Of a stretch of 64,000 bases of DNA, positions 53,391-62,750 are shown one piece after another. The notes under the pieces were generated by a model. It worked only from the letters and a program-made list of their open reading frames with translations, made no database searches and was not told the origin of the DNA. This DNA comes from Marivirga tractuosa DSM 4126. Lineage in GTDB: Bacteria; Bacteroidota; Bacteroidia; Cytophagales; Cyclobacteriaceae. The stretch lies in the NCBI RefSeq assembly GCF_000183425.1, contig NC_014759.1:3255001-3319000 (forward strand). The letters are read 5' to 3'. Numbering within the stretch: the first letter of the stretch is position 1; every line of letters begins with the position of its first letter. Both the position numbers and the translations under genes were made by a program.

Positions 53391-55370
53391 TTAGTATTCT
53401 GCCAACTTTTTAAGCTTTGCTTTAATTCTTTCTTTTGGCAAAAAGTTTAGCTCCAAATCAGCATTAAAAGGAACTGGCGTATCTAGGCTTCCTTCCCTCA
53501 TTACCGGCGCATCTAATGCTTCGAAGCAATTTTCACTGATCCAAGCTGCTATTTCTCCGCTAATGCTTCCTGTTAAACAATCTTCATTACAGATTAATAC
53601 TTTCCCTGTTTTTAAAACACTCTTTTCAACCGTTTCGCTATCCCAAGGCAGCAACGTTCTTAAATCAATCAACTCAACAGATAAATCAGACAAATCATTC
53701 ATTGCTTCCTTTGCCCAATGCACTCCCATGCCGTAAGTAATAATGGTGATGTCTGTTCCTTCATTGATAATATTGGCTTTACCGATTTCTACGGTATAAT
53801 AATCATCCGGAATTTCATCAGTTAAAGAACGGTACAGTGCTTTATGCTCAAAATACATCACTGGATTTGGATCTTCTATGGCTGCAGTCAACAAGCCTTT
53901 TGCTTCATAAGGATTGGAAGGGAAAACGATTTTCAATCCGGGAGTGTGAAAAAACCAGGCCTCATTTGATTGAGAATGAAATGGGCCTGCTGCTACTCCT
54001 GCTCCAGTTGGCATTCTTACCACTACATCAGCATTTTGCCCCCAACGATAATGTGATTTGGCGAGATTGTTTACAATTTGGTTAAACCCGCAAGTTACAA
54101 AATCAGCAAATTGCATTTCAATTACTGATTTTTGCTTTTTAATGCTCATACCCAAGCCAATTCCAATAATAGCAGATTCACAAAGGGGTGTATTGCGGAT
54201 TCTATCTCTACCAAATTGATCAATAAATCCTTCAGTGATTTTGAAAACTCCTCCGTAATCAGCAACATCCTGTCCCATTATCACTAATTCAGGATGTTTT
54301 TCAAATGATTGCTTTAATCCATCCGAAATAGCATCTACATATCTTTTAGAGCTTTTCTTTTCTGATTTTGGAGGGATAGGTTTTGTGTCATTAGGCAAAA
54401 ACAAATCAGCCAATTGTTGTTCCGTGTTTACTTCAGGATAAATATCCTCACCAGCAAGTTTTAATCCTTTATTTATATTGGCTTTAATCTCAGCTCTTAA
54501 ATCATCTATCTCTTCTTGAGAAATGACTTTTTCTTTTAATAGAAATCTCTCGTAATTATCGACAGGGTCTTTTTTAGCCCATTTGTCAAATAACTCCTGT
54601 GGGACATATTTTGTGCCCGAAGCTTCTTCGTGACCTCTCATTCTGAAAGTCATAGCTTCTATTAAAATGGGCTTAGGATTTTTTCGAATTTTTTTAGCGG
54701 CTGTATCCACTGCATGAAAAACATCCAAGATATTGTTTCCATCAACTTTAATAGCTTCCATGCCATAGCCAGGACCTTTATCTACGAAGTTTTTGAATTT
54801 GAATTGTTCACTGCTCGGAGTAGAAAGGCCATATCCATTATTTTCTATCATGAATATAACAGGCAGATCCCAAACAGCGGCAACATTTAATGCTTCGTGG
54901 AAATCACCTTCGGAACTTCCTCCGTCTCCGCTAAAAACAAGAGTTGCTTTATTTTCATTGCTCAATTTATTGGCTAGTGCAATTCCATCTGCAACACCTA
55001 ATTGCGGGCCTAAATGTGAAATCATTCCAACAATATGAAATTCATTTGTTCCAAAATGAAAGGAACGGTCTCTCCCTTTGGTGAAACCTTGCATTTTCCC
55101 TTGAAATTGGGAGAACAATCTGTTAAGGGGGATTTCCCTAGTTGTAAATACACCAAGATTTCGGTGCATAGGTAGAATGTATTCGTCATTTTCAAGAGCA
55201 GCAGCGGAGCCTACTGAAATTGCTTCTTGCCCGATTCCTGAAAACCACTTGCTAATTTTGTTTTGCCGAAGTAAAATCAACATTTTCTCTTCTATCATTC
55301 GGGGCAACAAAATCTGCTTATAAAGGTTAATCAGTTGTTTGTCGGATAATTTTTTTCTATTGAATTGCAT
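53391..55370 (-). CDS. Fused E1 alpha/beta 2-oxoacid dehydrogenase (branched-chain-type)
   Basis: 659 residues joining both E1 subunits. N-terminal alpha part (1-about 320) has the thiamine-diphosphate motif GDGGSSEGDFHEALN...MIENNGYG and EAMTFRMRGHEEASG; the beta part (about 340-659) has MGQDVADYGGVFKITEGF, ADFVTCGFNQIVNN and the transketolase C-terminal domain ITYGMGVHWAKEA. It oxidatively decarboxylates a 2-oxoacid, probably branched-chain 2-oxoacids or acetoin/pyruvate, and acylates a lipoyl E2 encoded elsewhere. Fusions of this kind are common in Bacteroidota. It may lead a transcript with the repeat protein and ytxJ. Confidence 0.93.
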   Translation of the reverse strand: MQFNRKKLSDKQLINLYKQILLPRMIEEKMLILLRQNKISKWFSGIGQEAISVGSAAALENDEYILPMHRNLGVFTTREIPLNRLFSQFQGKMQGFTKGRDRSFHFGTNEFHIVGMISHLGPQLGVADGIALANKLSNENKATLVFSGDGGSSEGDFHEALNVAAVWDLPVIFMIENNGYGLSTPSSEQFKFKNFVDKGPGYGMEAIKVDGNNILDVFHAVDTAAKKIRKNPKPILIEAMTFRMRGHEEASGTKYVPQELFDKWAKKDPVDNYERFLLKEKVISQEEIDDLRAEIKANINKGLKLAGEDIYPEVNTEQQLADLFLPNDTKPIPPKSEKKSSKRYVDAISDGLKQSFEKHPELVIMGQDVADYGGVFKITEGFIDQFGRDRIRNTPLCESAIIGIGLGMSIKKQKSVIEMQFADFVTCGFNQIVNNLAKSHYRWGQNADVVVRMPTGAGVAAGPFHSQSNEAWFFHTPGLKIVFPSNPYEAKGLLTAAIEDPNPVMYFEHKALYRSLTDEIPDDYYTVEIGKANIINEGTDITIITYGMGVHWAKEAMNDLSDLSVELIDLRTLLPWDSETVEKSVLKTGKVLICNEDCLTGSISGEIAAWISENCFEALDAPVMREGSLDTPVPFNADLELNFLPKERIKAKLKKLAEY

Positions 55371-55540
55371 GAAAAAATACCTTAAGTAAAGGCTTTAGAG
55401 GTTTAAGTTTAGTTTTTAAATTACTGTTTCTATCTTTGGGTTTCCTAAAAAAATCGGAAATTATTATCCAACAAATTTAAAGTAATGGTCTTATCTGCAA
55501 AAGCCATTATATTTTTTATTTTTGATTCACACATTAGCTT

Positions 55541-56779
55541 ATGATAAAATATAATTCTTTTACACTTGATAATGGTTTGCATGTATTCGTACATGAGGAC
55601 AAAAATACACCATTAGCGGTTGTTAACCTACTTTATGATGTAGGATCAAGAGATGAGAAGCCAGATAAAACAGGTTTTGCTCATTTGTTTGAACACTTGA
55701 TGTTTGGTGGATCAAAAAATATTCCTAATTATGATGAGCCGCTTCAAAGAGTTGGTGGAGAAAACAATGCATTTACAAGTCCTGATGTTACGAATTACTA
55801 TATAACCCTGCCTGCTCAGAATATTGAAACTGCTTTTTGGCTGGAATCTGACCGTATGCTATCTCTTTCATTTGACCCAAAAGTGTTAGAAAATGAAAAA
55901 AGCGTGGTGATTGAGGAGTTCAAGCAGCGTTATTTGAACCAGCCTTATGGCGACTTATGGTTGAAGATGCGACCCTTAGCTTATGACAAGCATCCTTATC
56001 AATGGGCTACAATCGGAAAGGAGATTTCACATATCGAAAATGCTACTATGGATGATGTAAAGGATTTTTTCTTTACACATTACAGACCCAATAATGCTTA
56101 CTTAGTAGTAGCTGGAAATGTTGAAACAGAACAAATTAAAGAATTGGCAATAAAGTGGTTTGGAGATATTCCATCAGGAGAAAAACGAGAGCGAAAATTA
56201 CCAGTTGAGCCAAAGCAGGAAAATGCTAAGTTTTTGGAAATTGAAGCGGACGTTCCTGTTGATGCTTTATATAAAGCTTATCACATGCCAGCCAAGACGG
56301 ACGAAAAGTATTATGCTACGGATTTGATGAGTGATGTTTTGGGAAGAGGGAAGTCCAGCAGGTTGTATAAGAAATTAGTCAAAGAAGCTGGTGTTTTTTC
56401 AGGTCTGGCAGCCTATGTGACGGGTTCAGTGGATCCTGGACTATTGGTGATAAGTGGTCAGGTTTCATCTGGCATTAGTTTGGAAAATGCTGATAAAGCT
56501 GTCCAACAGATTATTAAAGAATTACAGGAAGAAGAAATAGCCAATAAGGAATTGGAAAAAGTTAAGAATCAGGCTATTTCCACCACCGTTTATGGCGAAG
56601 TTGATATTTTGAATCGAGCAATGTCTATAGCTTTTGGAGCAGCTATGGGGAATCCTAATTTGGTTAATGAAGAAATAGATTTAATCAAATCAGTAAGTAC
56701 GAAAGACATTCATATAGCCTCAGAAGAAATATTGAGAGACGAAAATTGTTCTACTATTTATTATAAAGCAAAGAAATGA
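55541..56779 (+). CDS. M16 family metallopeptidase (insulinase-like)
   Basis: 412 residues; the inverted zinc motif HxxEH is His48-Leu-Phe-Glu51-His52, with the distal Glu in NEKSVVIEEFKQRY. The second half is the catalytically inactive repeat (VDALYKAYHMPAKTDEKYYATDLMSDVLGRGKSSRLYKKL). No signal peptide is present, so it may act in the cytoplasm or be exported by an uncleaved route. A second M16 gene often follows in Bacteroidota but here ispF does, overlapping by 4 nt (ATGA). Confidence 0.93.
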   Translation: MIKYNSFTLDNGLHVFVHEDKNTPLAVVNLLYDVGSRDEKPDKTGFAHLFEHLMFGGSKNIPNYDEPLQRVGGENNAFTSPDVTNYYITLPAQNIETAFWLESDRMLSLSFDPKVLENEKSVVIEEFKQRYLNQPYGDLWLKMRPLAYDKHPYQWATIGKEISHIENATMDDVKDFFFTHYRPNNAYLVVAGNVETEQIKELAIKWFGDIPSGEKRERKLPVEPKQENAKFLEIEADVPVDALYKAYHMPAKTDEKYYATDLMSDVLGRGKSSRLYKKLVKEAGVFSGLAAYVTGSVDPGLLVISGQVSSGISLENADKAVQQIIKELQEEEIANKELEKVKNQAISTTVYGEVDILNRAMSIAFGAAMGNPNLVNEEIDLIKSVSTKDIHIASEEILRDENCSTIYYKAKK

Positions 56780-57279
56780 ACTTCAGGATAGGATATGGTT
56801 ATGATGTGCACCAATTAGCAGAAGGTGAAGAATTTTGGTTGGGTGGAATAAAGCTGGATTACCATAAAGGTGGAGTAGGACATTCCGATGCCGATGTGTT
56901 AATCCATGTGATTTGTGATGCCTTATTAGGTGCTGCAAATCTTCGTGATATTGGATTTCATTTTTCTGATCAGGATGCTCAGTACAAAGGCATAGATAGC
57001 AAAATTTTGTTGGAAAGAACCGTTGCTTTACTGAGAGAAAAAGGATACGAAATAGGGAATTTAGATGTCACAGTTGGTTTACAAAAGCCTAAAATCAATC
57101 CTTTAATTCCTGAGATGAAAACCGTTTTGGCAAAAGTAATGAAGATAAGTGAAGAAGATTTATCCTTAAAAGCGACCACCACAGAGAAGTTAGGGTTTGT
57201 TGGTAGGGAAGAAGGGGTGGATGCACATGCAGTGGTATTGATTTATAAAGTAGAGCATCAAGGCGATTTAGATCAATAA
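56776..57279 (+). CDS. ispF: 2-C-methyl-D-erythritol 2,4-cyclodiphosphate synthase
   Basis: Zinc enzyme of the non-mevalonate isoprenoid pathway. 167 residues: RIGYGYDVHQL with metal Asp10/His12, GHSDADVLIHVICDALLGAA, DIGFHFSD, and the C-terminal TTTEKLGFVGREEG. Isoprenoids from this pathway also feed carotenoid and retinal synthesis needed by the rhodopsin, though not encoded nearby. It overlaps the M16 gene by 4 nt and is 2 nt before mnmD, a tight three-gene operon. Confidence 0.97.
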   Translation: MNFRIGYGYDVHQLAEGEEFWLGGIKLDYHKGGVGHSDADVLIHVICDALLGAANLRDIGFHFSDQDAQYKGIDSKILLERTVALLREKGYEIGNLDVTVGLQKPKINPLIPEMKTVLAKVMKISEEDLSLKATTTEKLGFVGREEGVDAHAVVLIYKVEHQGDLDQ

Positions 57280-57281
57280 TT

Positions 57282-57962
57282 ATGGATAAAATCAAAATTA
57301 TTACTACTGAAGATGGTTCTCATTCCCTTTACCATGAAGGTTTAAAAGAAACCTATCATTCTTTCCATGGTGCCTTACAGGAATCTGTTCATGTTTTTAT
57401 TGAAAAAGGATTGCGTTTTTGGCGAACAAAATCCGGTTTACCTAAAGAAGTAAACATATTCGAAGTGGGTTTTGGAACTGGTTTAAATGCTTTGCTTGCA
57501 GCTCAGTTTGCAATAGAAAATGAAGTAAAAATCGATTTCACTACTATTGAGCCTTATCCATTGGATATGGAGATTATAAATCAGTTAAACTATGTGTCGT
57601 CAATTGGTGAAGATAATTTAAAAATCGTTTTTGAAGAATTACATAAATGTGAATGGGGAAAGAAGGTGGAAATTAATCCGTATTTTGCCATTAATAAAAT
57701 CAAAACGAAGCTTGAAGATGTTGAATCAGAGGAAAGATTTGATGTGCTCTTTTTTGATGCTTTTGCCCCAAGCAAACAAGCAGAATTATGGACAGCTGAA
57801 TTAATGCAAAAATGTTTTAATTTACTGAAAGATGGTGGTGTATTTACTACCTACAGCGCCAAAGGGCAATTAAAAAGAGATTTGAAATCCGTAGGTTTTG
57901 AAGTGGAAACTTTACCTGGCCCTCCAGGGAAGAAAGAAATGGTGAGAGGAATTGTGAATTAG
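57282..57962 (+). CDS. mnmD: tRNA (5-methylaminomethyl-2-thiouridine) methyltransferase MnmD
   Basis: 226-residue Rossmann-fold SAM methyltransferase forming the last step of mnm5s2U34 in tRNA. Motif I is IFEVGFGTGLNALLA (about 63-77), and DVLFFDAFAPSKQAELWT is the MnmD/MnmC1 motif; LPGPPGKKEMVRG closes the domain. It is the stand-alone form without the MnmC oxidase half, as usual in Bacteroidota. It follows ispF by 2 nt. Confidence 0.93.
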   Translation: MDKIKIITTEDGSHSLYHEGLKETYHSFHGALQESVHVFIEKGLRFWRTKSGLPKEVNIFEVGFGTGLNALLAAQFAIENEVKIDFTTIEPYPLDMEIINQLNYVSSIGEDNLKIVFEELHKCEWGKKVEINPYFAINKIKTKLEDVESEERFDVLFFDAFAPSKQAELWTAELMQKCFNLLKDGGVFTTYSAKGQLKRDLKSVGFEVETLPGPPGKKEMVRGIVN

Positions 57963-57994
57963 AGTCATTTCATAAAAGTTTTTAAATTTAGAGT

Positions 57995-58195
57995 ATGAAA
58001 ATGATTAGAAAGCCAACATTTGCAGGTAAAATACAGGAGAAAGATGAGAGAGATATTCGTTTTTGGGCGTATGAAAAAACAGCTGAGGAACGAATTCAAG
58101 AGGCTTGGAGATTACATTGTGCAAACCATAATATAGATCCTGTAAATGTGAAATTGGACAGAACCAAAATGAGAGCTTGGAAACACGATGCTTAA
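57995..58195 (+). CDS. Small protein preceding a nucleotidyltransferase (candidate antitoxin partner)
   Basis: 66 residues, basic and helical (DERDIRFWAYEKTAEERIQEAWRLHCANHNIDP). No membrane or DNA-binding motif is obvious. Its stop overlaps the start of the nucleotidyltransferase gene by 8 nt (ATGCTTAA), so translation is coupled. Two-gene pairs of a small protein plus an MNT/AbiEii-type nucleotidyltransferase are common as toxin-antitoxin-like cassettes; here the order and size fit, but there is no evidence of toxicity. Confidence 0.7.
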   Translation: MKMIRKPTFAGKIQEKDERDIRFWAYEKTAEERIQEAWRLHCANHNIDPVNVKLDRTKMRAWKHDA

Positions 58196-58661
58196 TATAT
58201 TTAATGCTGATTTTAAAGAATATATTCAAACTTTAAATAAATATAAAGTTAGTTATTTATTGGTTGGAGGATTAGCAGTTAACGTATATGGTTATCGTAG
58301 ATCAACTGGAGATATGGATGTTTTTGTGAAGGCTGATTCTGAAAATCATAAAAGAATGAGAAAAGTTCATTCAGAATTTGGGATGCATATGGGAGAAATG
58401 GAAGTGGAGGAATTTTTTGTAGATAACGATAGATATGATGTTTTTACATTTGGAGTGAGTCCTGTTCAAATAGATATAATGACTAAATGTAAAGGATTAA
58501 AATTTGATGAAGCATTTGATGCTTCAAAAATTGTTAATATCGAAGGAGTGGATGTAAGGGTTGTGAGTAAGCATGATTTGATTGTAGCAAAACAAGCTTC
58601 TGATAGAACTAGAGATAGGGCTGATATTGAGGAATTGAAGAAATTAAAAGATAATCTCTAA
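58188..58661 (+). CDS. MNT/AbiEii-like nucleotidyltransferase (pol-beta fold)
   Basis: 157 residues with the minimal polymerase-beta nucleotidyltransferase pattern: VGGLAVNVYGYRRSTGDMDVF, with Gly27-Gly28 and metal Asp42/Asp44, and a third acidic position in VQIDIM. The C-terminus VVSKHDLIVAKQASDRTRDRADIEEL is the DUF6036/AbiEii-like continuation. Such proteins transfer nucleotides to tRNA or proteins in toxin systems, or modify antibiotics. Translationally coupled to the upstream 66-residue gene. The pair lies after the ispF-mnmD operon as a likely acquired cassette. Confidence 0.85.
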   Translation: MLNIFNADFKEYIQTLNKYKVSYLLVGGLAVNVYGYRRSTGDMDVFVKADSENHKRMRKVHSEFGMHMGEMEVEEFFVDNDRYDVFTFGVSPVQIDIMTKCKGLKFDEAFDASKIVNIEGVDVRVVSKHDLIVAKQASDRTRDRADIEELKKLKDNL

Positions 58662-58726
58662 AAATCTTTACTACCATTTTTCTGTTAAATTAATGCTCAT
58701 CAAATTATTGTTATTAAATTCATGCC

Positions 58727-59884
58727 ATGGATTTAAGACTTTTCTTTAGCCCCGTTCCCGAGGAGATTTTTTCCGATATCAAAAAACAGGGAAGCTTCTA
58801 CAAAAATATTCAAGTCTATCAGGAGAGATTTCCGGATTATAAGAGTGCAGATATCGCCTTGATTGGTATTTCTGACAAAGGCACTAATGAGGAAAATGCC
58901 GGAACAGCAGGTAGCGCAGATGCCTTGAGAAAAAAGCTTTATCGACTATCAAAAGGATCTGGTACATACAATATTGTGGATTTAGGAAATATTTCTGAAG
59001 CCATTGATACCGAGCAAACTTTTGGAAGAGTTCAGGAAGTTTGTCATGCCTGTATCGAAAATAACGTATTACCCATTCTTATCGGTGGTTCACATGACAT
59101 GAGCTTTGCGCAGTACCTCGCTTACGAGGAAATGGAAAAACTCATCAGTGTATTAAATATAGATGCATTTTTAGATATGGAGGATAAAGATTCTCCTGCC
59201 AATCAACAGCATGTACAAAAAATGCTGATGCATCAGCCCAATTATCTATTTAATTATAGCCACCTGGCTTATCAGACTTATTTGGTTAATCCTCAAGCAA
59301 TCACTACACTAGAAAAGCTATATTTTGAAGCTCATCGAATTGGGGCATTGCGCCATGATATCAAAGAAATGGAACCTGTAATTCGTCAGGCAGATATGAT
59401 GAGTTTTGATTTGTCAGCCATTAAGTCCTCTGATTTCCCGGGATCCGCTCAAGCCCAACCTTTTGGCCTTACTGGAGAAGAAGCCTGTCAATTATGCTGG
59501 TATGCAGGAATTAATGAAAAATTGAGTGCTGTAGGCTTCTATGAATTTGATGTCTCTAAAGATGATCAATCCAGTAAGTCAGCAGCAGTTTTAGCTACCA
59601 TGATATGGTATTTTATCGAAGGGTTTTATAACAGAAAAGAGTCAAGGGATTTCCGTTCTAATGACTATATGAAATATGTGGTTTCAATGCCAATGGAACC
59701 AGAAATTTTGACTTTCTATAAAAGTAATTTTATAGAAAAGTGGTGGATGGAAGTACCAAACCCTTCAGGGAATAATCGTTTCAATAGGAACACCATTGTT
59801 CCATGTAGTTATTCGGATTATCAACAAGCCTTAAAGGGAGAATTACCTGAAAGATGGATAGTAATGCATTCCAAACTTTTTTAA
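58727..59884 (+). CDS. Degenerate arginase/ureohydrolase-family protein
   Basis: 385 residues with the ureohydrolase fold. The first metal motif GGSHDMS (His123, Asp124) is present, but the second, normally DAHxD, is Asp146-Ala-Phe148-Leu-Asp150, losing one His, and the third, normally SxDxD, is SFDLS (Asp228 kept, Ser230 in place of Asp). So two of the six manganese ligands are missing. It is often annotated formimidoylglutamase in Bacteroidota; activity with a normal dinuclear centre seems unlikely. No histidine-degradation genes flank it. Confidence 0.82.
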   Translation: MDLRLFFSPVPEEIFSDIKKQGSFYKNIQVYQERFPDYKSADIALIGISDKGTNEENAGTAGSADALRKKLYRLSKGSGTYNIVDLGNISEAIDTEQTFGRVQEVCHACIENNVLPILIGGSHDMSFAQYLAYEEMEKLISVLNIDAFLDMEDKDSPANQQHVQKMLMHQPNYLFNYSHLAYQTYLVNPQAITTLEKLYFEAHRIGALRHDIKEMEPVIRQADMMSFDLSAIKSSDFPGSAQAQPFGLTGEEACQLCWYAGINEKLSAVGFYEFDVSKDDQSSKSAAVLATMIWYFIEGFYNRKESRDFRSNDYMKYVVSMPMEPEILTFYKSNFIEKWWMEVPNPSGNNRFNRNTIVPCSYSDYQQALKGELPERWIVMHSKLF

Positions 59885-59906
59885 AATTTAGGCGTACTAT
59901 TGATTT

Positions 59907-60641
59907 ATGAAAAACTTTTTAGGGATTACATTATTTTCTATCATAATATCTGCCTGCAATCCTGCAGATAAATCTCCAGAACAACATATTCAAAATGCTG
60001 TAGAGCAGCATGGAGGCGATGCCTATGCAACAGTGGATGTGGACTTTCAATTTAGAGACAAGTTTTATTCCCTCAATCGTTTAGGTGAACAATTTAAATA
60101 TGAAAGGATCTTTGAAGATTCTCTTGGTAATAGAATCAATGATATTTTAGATAATGATGGTTTCAAAAGATTGATTGGGGGAGAAAAAGTTGAATTGTCA
60201 CCAAAAGATTCTGCCGCCTATGCAAATTCTGTGAATTCGGTACATTATTTTGCATTACTGCCTTATAATCTGCAAGATGAGGCTGTCATCGCACATAATA
60301 AAGAAGATGTATTAATTCAAGGGCAGCCGTATAAAACCATTGAAGTCAAGTTTAAACAAGAAGGTGGAGGAACTGATTACGAAGATGTTTTCATGTTCTG
60401 GTTTAATGCTGAGACTTACGATATGGATTATTTTGCTTATTCATATCAAACAGAAGGAGGTGGCGTCCGCTTTCGAGAGTCTATAAATAAAGAGCAAGTC
60501 GATGGTGTTATTTTTCAGGATTACAATAATTTCAAAGCTAAAAAGGGGACAGAGTTAGCGAACTTGCCTGTAATGTTTGAAAACGGTGAATTGGAATTGT
60601 TGTCTAAAATTATTTTGGAATTTGATGTTGAGGCTTTATGA
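59907..60641 (+). CDS. DUF6503-like lipoprotein
   Basis: 244 residues with lipobox ISACN (Cys17). The mature part is a beta-rich barrel or jelly-roll domain: VDVDFQFRDKFYSLNRLGEQFKYER, VHYFALLPYNLQDEAV, GQPYKTIEVKFKQEGGG, FNAETYDMDYFAYSYQ. It resembles the Bacteroidota family I know as DUF6503; function is unknown. Its stop overlaps the start of the next membrane-protein gene by 4 nt, and it begins 22 nt after the ureohydrolase-like gene, so three genes may be co-transcribed. Confidence 0.75.
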   Translation: MKNFLGITLFSIIISACNPADKSPEQHIQNAVEQHGGDAYATVDVDFQFRDKFYSLNRLGEQFKYERIFEDSLGNRINDILDNDGFKRLIGGEKVELSPKDSAAYANSVNSVHYFALLPYNLQDEAVIAHNKEDVLIQGQPYKTIEVKFKQEGGGTDYEDVFMFWFNAETYDMDYFAYSYQTEGGGVRFRESINKEQVDGVIFQDYNNFKAKKGTELANLPVMFENGELELLSKIILEFDVEAL

Positions 60642-61084
60642 TTGTTTCAAAACCACGAATTAATACGGTATTCGCTCTAAGTATTTTTCTAGTCCTTGTT
60701 TTTGGCTCTTTTTTTCTTTTACTAGATAGTCTATTAAAAAGTGAATCATTTTTCATTGTTAAACTGATTTTAACTCCTGTCACATTAGTAATTGCTTTAT
60801 TGGTTTTGGGTAAGCTATTAGCCGCCATTAAAATTGTTAAGGCAGGGAACAACAGATTGAATATATTTTTTCCGATTAGTCGAAGTCGAATAGATTTGCC
60901 ATTAAGTGAAATAAGAGGCTGGAGGGAAGATGTTGTGAAAACCAAACAAGGGGAATTCAAAGAAACCAAGATTCTTTACGGCAAGAAAAAAGTTATTAAA
61001 CTTTCGAATAAAGAGAATACTGAATACGATAAATTAGTGAAATACCTTAATCAAAAAGCAAAAAAGCAGAAAGCAGGCGGATGA
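60638..61084 (+). CDS. Membrane protein with bacterial PH-like cytoplasmic domain
   Basis: 148 residues. Two hydrophobic helices (about 10-32 and 38-63) are followed by a soluble domain of 80 residues with strand-rich text (NNRLNIFFPISRSRIDLPLSEIRGWREDVV, KETKILYGKKKVIKLSNKE) and a basic tail. This layout, paired helices followed by a small beta domain and a helix, is like bacterial PH-domain membrane proteins; I cannot confirm it. Overlap of 4 nt with the upstream lipoprotein suggests a functional pair. Confidence 0.65.
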   Translation: MIVSKPRINTVFALSIFLVLVFGSFFLLLDSLLKSESFFIVKLILTPVTLVIALLVLGKLLAAIKIVKAGNNRLNIFFPISRSRIDLPLSEIRGWREDVVKTKQGEFKETKILYGKKKVIKLSNKENTEYDKLVKYLNQKAKKQKAGG

Positions 61085-61247
61085 TTTTTCACACATGCTA
61101 CTAGTATAAGAATCACTTAATTTAATCACGAAAGAGTTAAAAATCATGGCTATTTCCTTCATAAGCCCCAAATGAATCTACCTATAAGTTTGACAAAGTC
61201 ATATGTTTAGCTAAATTCGGCTTGTTTTAAAACCAAATAAGACATTT

Positions 61248-62750
61248 ATGGCGGAAAAAGTTGAAGAGTTTAGTAGTAGGTGGAGTATAATACTAGCTTC
61301 ATTAGGAATGGCAATTGGTGCCGGAAACCTATGGCGTTTCCCAAGAATTGCTGGGGAATATGGAGGTACTTTTATTATACTCTGGATGTTATTTCTTTTA
61401 GTATGGTCCATTCCTTTATTAATGGCTGAATTGGCTTTGGGTAAACATTACCAGAAAGGGACTTTAGGTTCTTTGGGTAATTTAGCGGGAAAGAAATTCA
61501 ATTGGATGGGAGTTTTTATCACCATTGTAACGCTGGGAATTGCCTTTTACTATTCAGTAGTTACGGGATGGTCACTCCGATATTTTATCCTCAATACAGA
61601 AAGTTTGATTGGCTATCTTTTTGGTTCTGGTGAATTGAACACAAAAATTGGTGAAACTGACTTTATGAATACATTCTGGTCAGGCCTATCCAACTCCAGT
61701 TGGGTAGCAGTTGTTTGTTATATGGTCACCATTTTGGCTGCTATTTGGGTATTAAGTAAAGGAATTAAGAATGGATTGGAAAAGGTAAATAAGCTATTGA
61801 TCCCAACTTTATTCATCCTATTGATGGTAGTTTCTGCTTTTGCCTTAAATATGGAAGGAGGTTATCAAGGATTAGAGTATCTTTTCACCATTGATCCTGA
61901 AGGTTTTTCGAATCCTACTATTTGGATTGAAGCCATAACGGATTCCGCCTGGAGCACTGGTGCAGGTTGGGGATTAATGATTACCATTGGTTCTTTCTCT
62001 AATAAACGAGAAGATGTTACACTGAATACTTTTTTAGGTGCTTTTGGAAATAATACTGCAGCTCTTTTAGCCGCTATGGCAATTTTGCCAGCAGTATTTG
62101 CTATGTCAGCTACTCCTGAAGGCGCTATGGATTATCTCCATTCAGGTAGCCAAGCGTTGACCTTTACGGTGATCCCACAGTTGTTTGCGCAAATGCCAGG
62201 AGGGCCGATTTTATCCTTCATTTTCTTTGGGGCTTTTCTAATGGCGGCCTTTAGTTCATTACTGCCTATGATGCAATTACTGATCAAAAACTTAACAGAT
62301 TATACGCTAACTAGAAAGCAGGCTGCTTTTGTGGCTGGTGCATGTTGTTTCATTATTGGTTTTCCATCAGCCTATTCCTTAGATGTATTTAAAAACCAAG
62401 ACTGGGTTTGGGGATTAGGATTACTGGTAAGTGGTATTTTTATTGCTTTCTTAATTATCAGATATGGGCCAACTAAATATAAAAAGGATTTTATTGATGA
62501 AAGCTCCGATTTCACTGTGGCTAATTGGTATTTCAAAATTATGGTCTATGCCATTTTCCTGTTCGGACTTTTCCTTGTGTATTGGTGGATGAGTCAAGGC
62601 TATAGTGATTATCCTTGGTTTGATGCAGAAGGGAACTGGAATGTGATGGACGTTTACAGTAATGCCAGTATCGTAACCCAATGGGGAATTGCATTAGTAA
62701 TTGCAATAGTATTTAATGGATGGTTTTACAAAAAATTTGTTAGAAAATGA
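61248..62750 (+). CDS. Sodium:neurotransmitter symporter family transporter
   Basis: 500-residue, twelve-helix NSS/SNF transporter for amino acids. SLGMAIGAGNLWRFPRIAGEYGGTFII is the family's sodium/substrate-binding helix 1, with ITIGSFSNKREDVTLN in helix 6-7 and SSLLPMMQLL later. It ends with a short tail. A 38-residue membrane protein overlaps its stop by 4 nt, matching the MetP-MetS arrangement in which a small subunit is needed for uptake of methionine or alanine. The substrate is an inference. Confidence 0.93.
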   Translation: MAEKVEEFSSRWSIILASLGMAIGAGNLWRFPRIAGEYGGTFIILWMLFLLVWSIPLLMAELALGKHYQKGTLGSLGNLAGKKFNWMGVFITIVTLGIAFYYSVVTGWSLRYFILNTESLIGYLFGSGELNTKIGETDFMNTFWSGLSNSSWVAVVCYMVTILAAIWVLSKGIKNGLEKVNKLLIPTLFILLMVVSAFALNMEGGYQGLEYLFTIDPEGFSNPTIWIEAITDSAWSTGAGWGLMITIGSFSNKREDVTLNTFLGAFGNNTAALLAAMAILPAVFAMSATPEGAMDYLHSGSQALTFTVIPQLFAQMPGGPILSFIFFGAFLMAAFSSLLPMMQLLIKNLTDYTLTRKQAAFVAGACCFIIGFPSAYSLDVFKNQDWVWGLGLLVSGIFIAFLIIRYGPTKYKKDFIDESSDFTVANWYFKIMVYAIFLFGLFLVYWWMSQGYSDYPWFDAEGNWNVMDVYSNASIVTQWGIALVIAIVFNGWFYKKFVRK

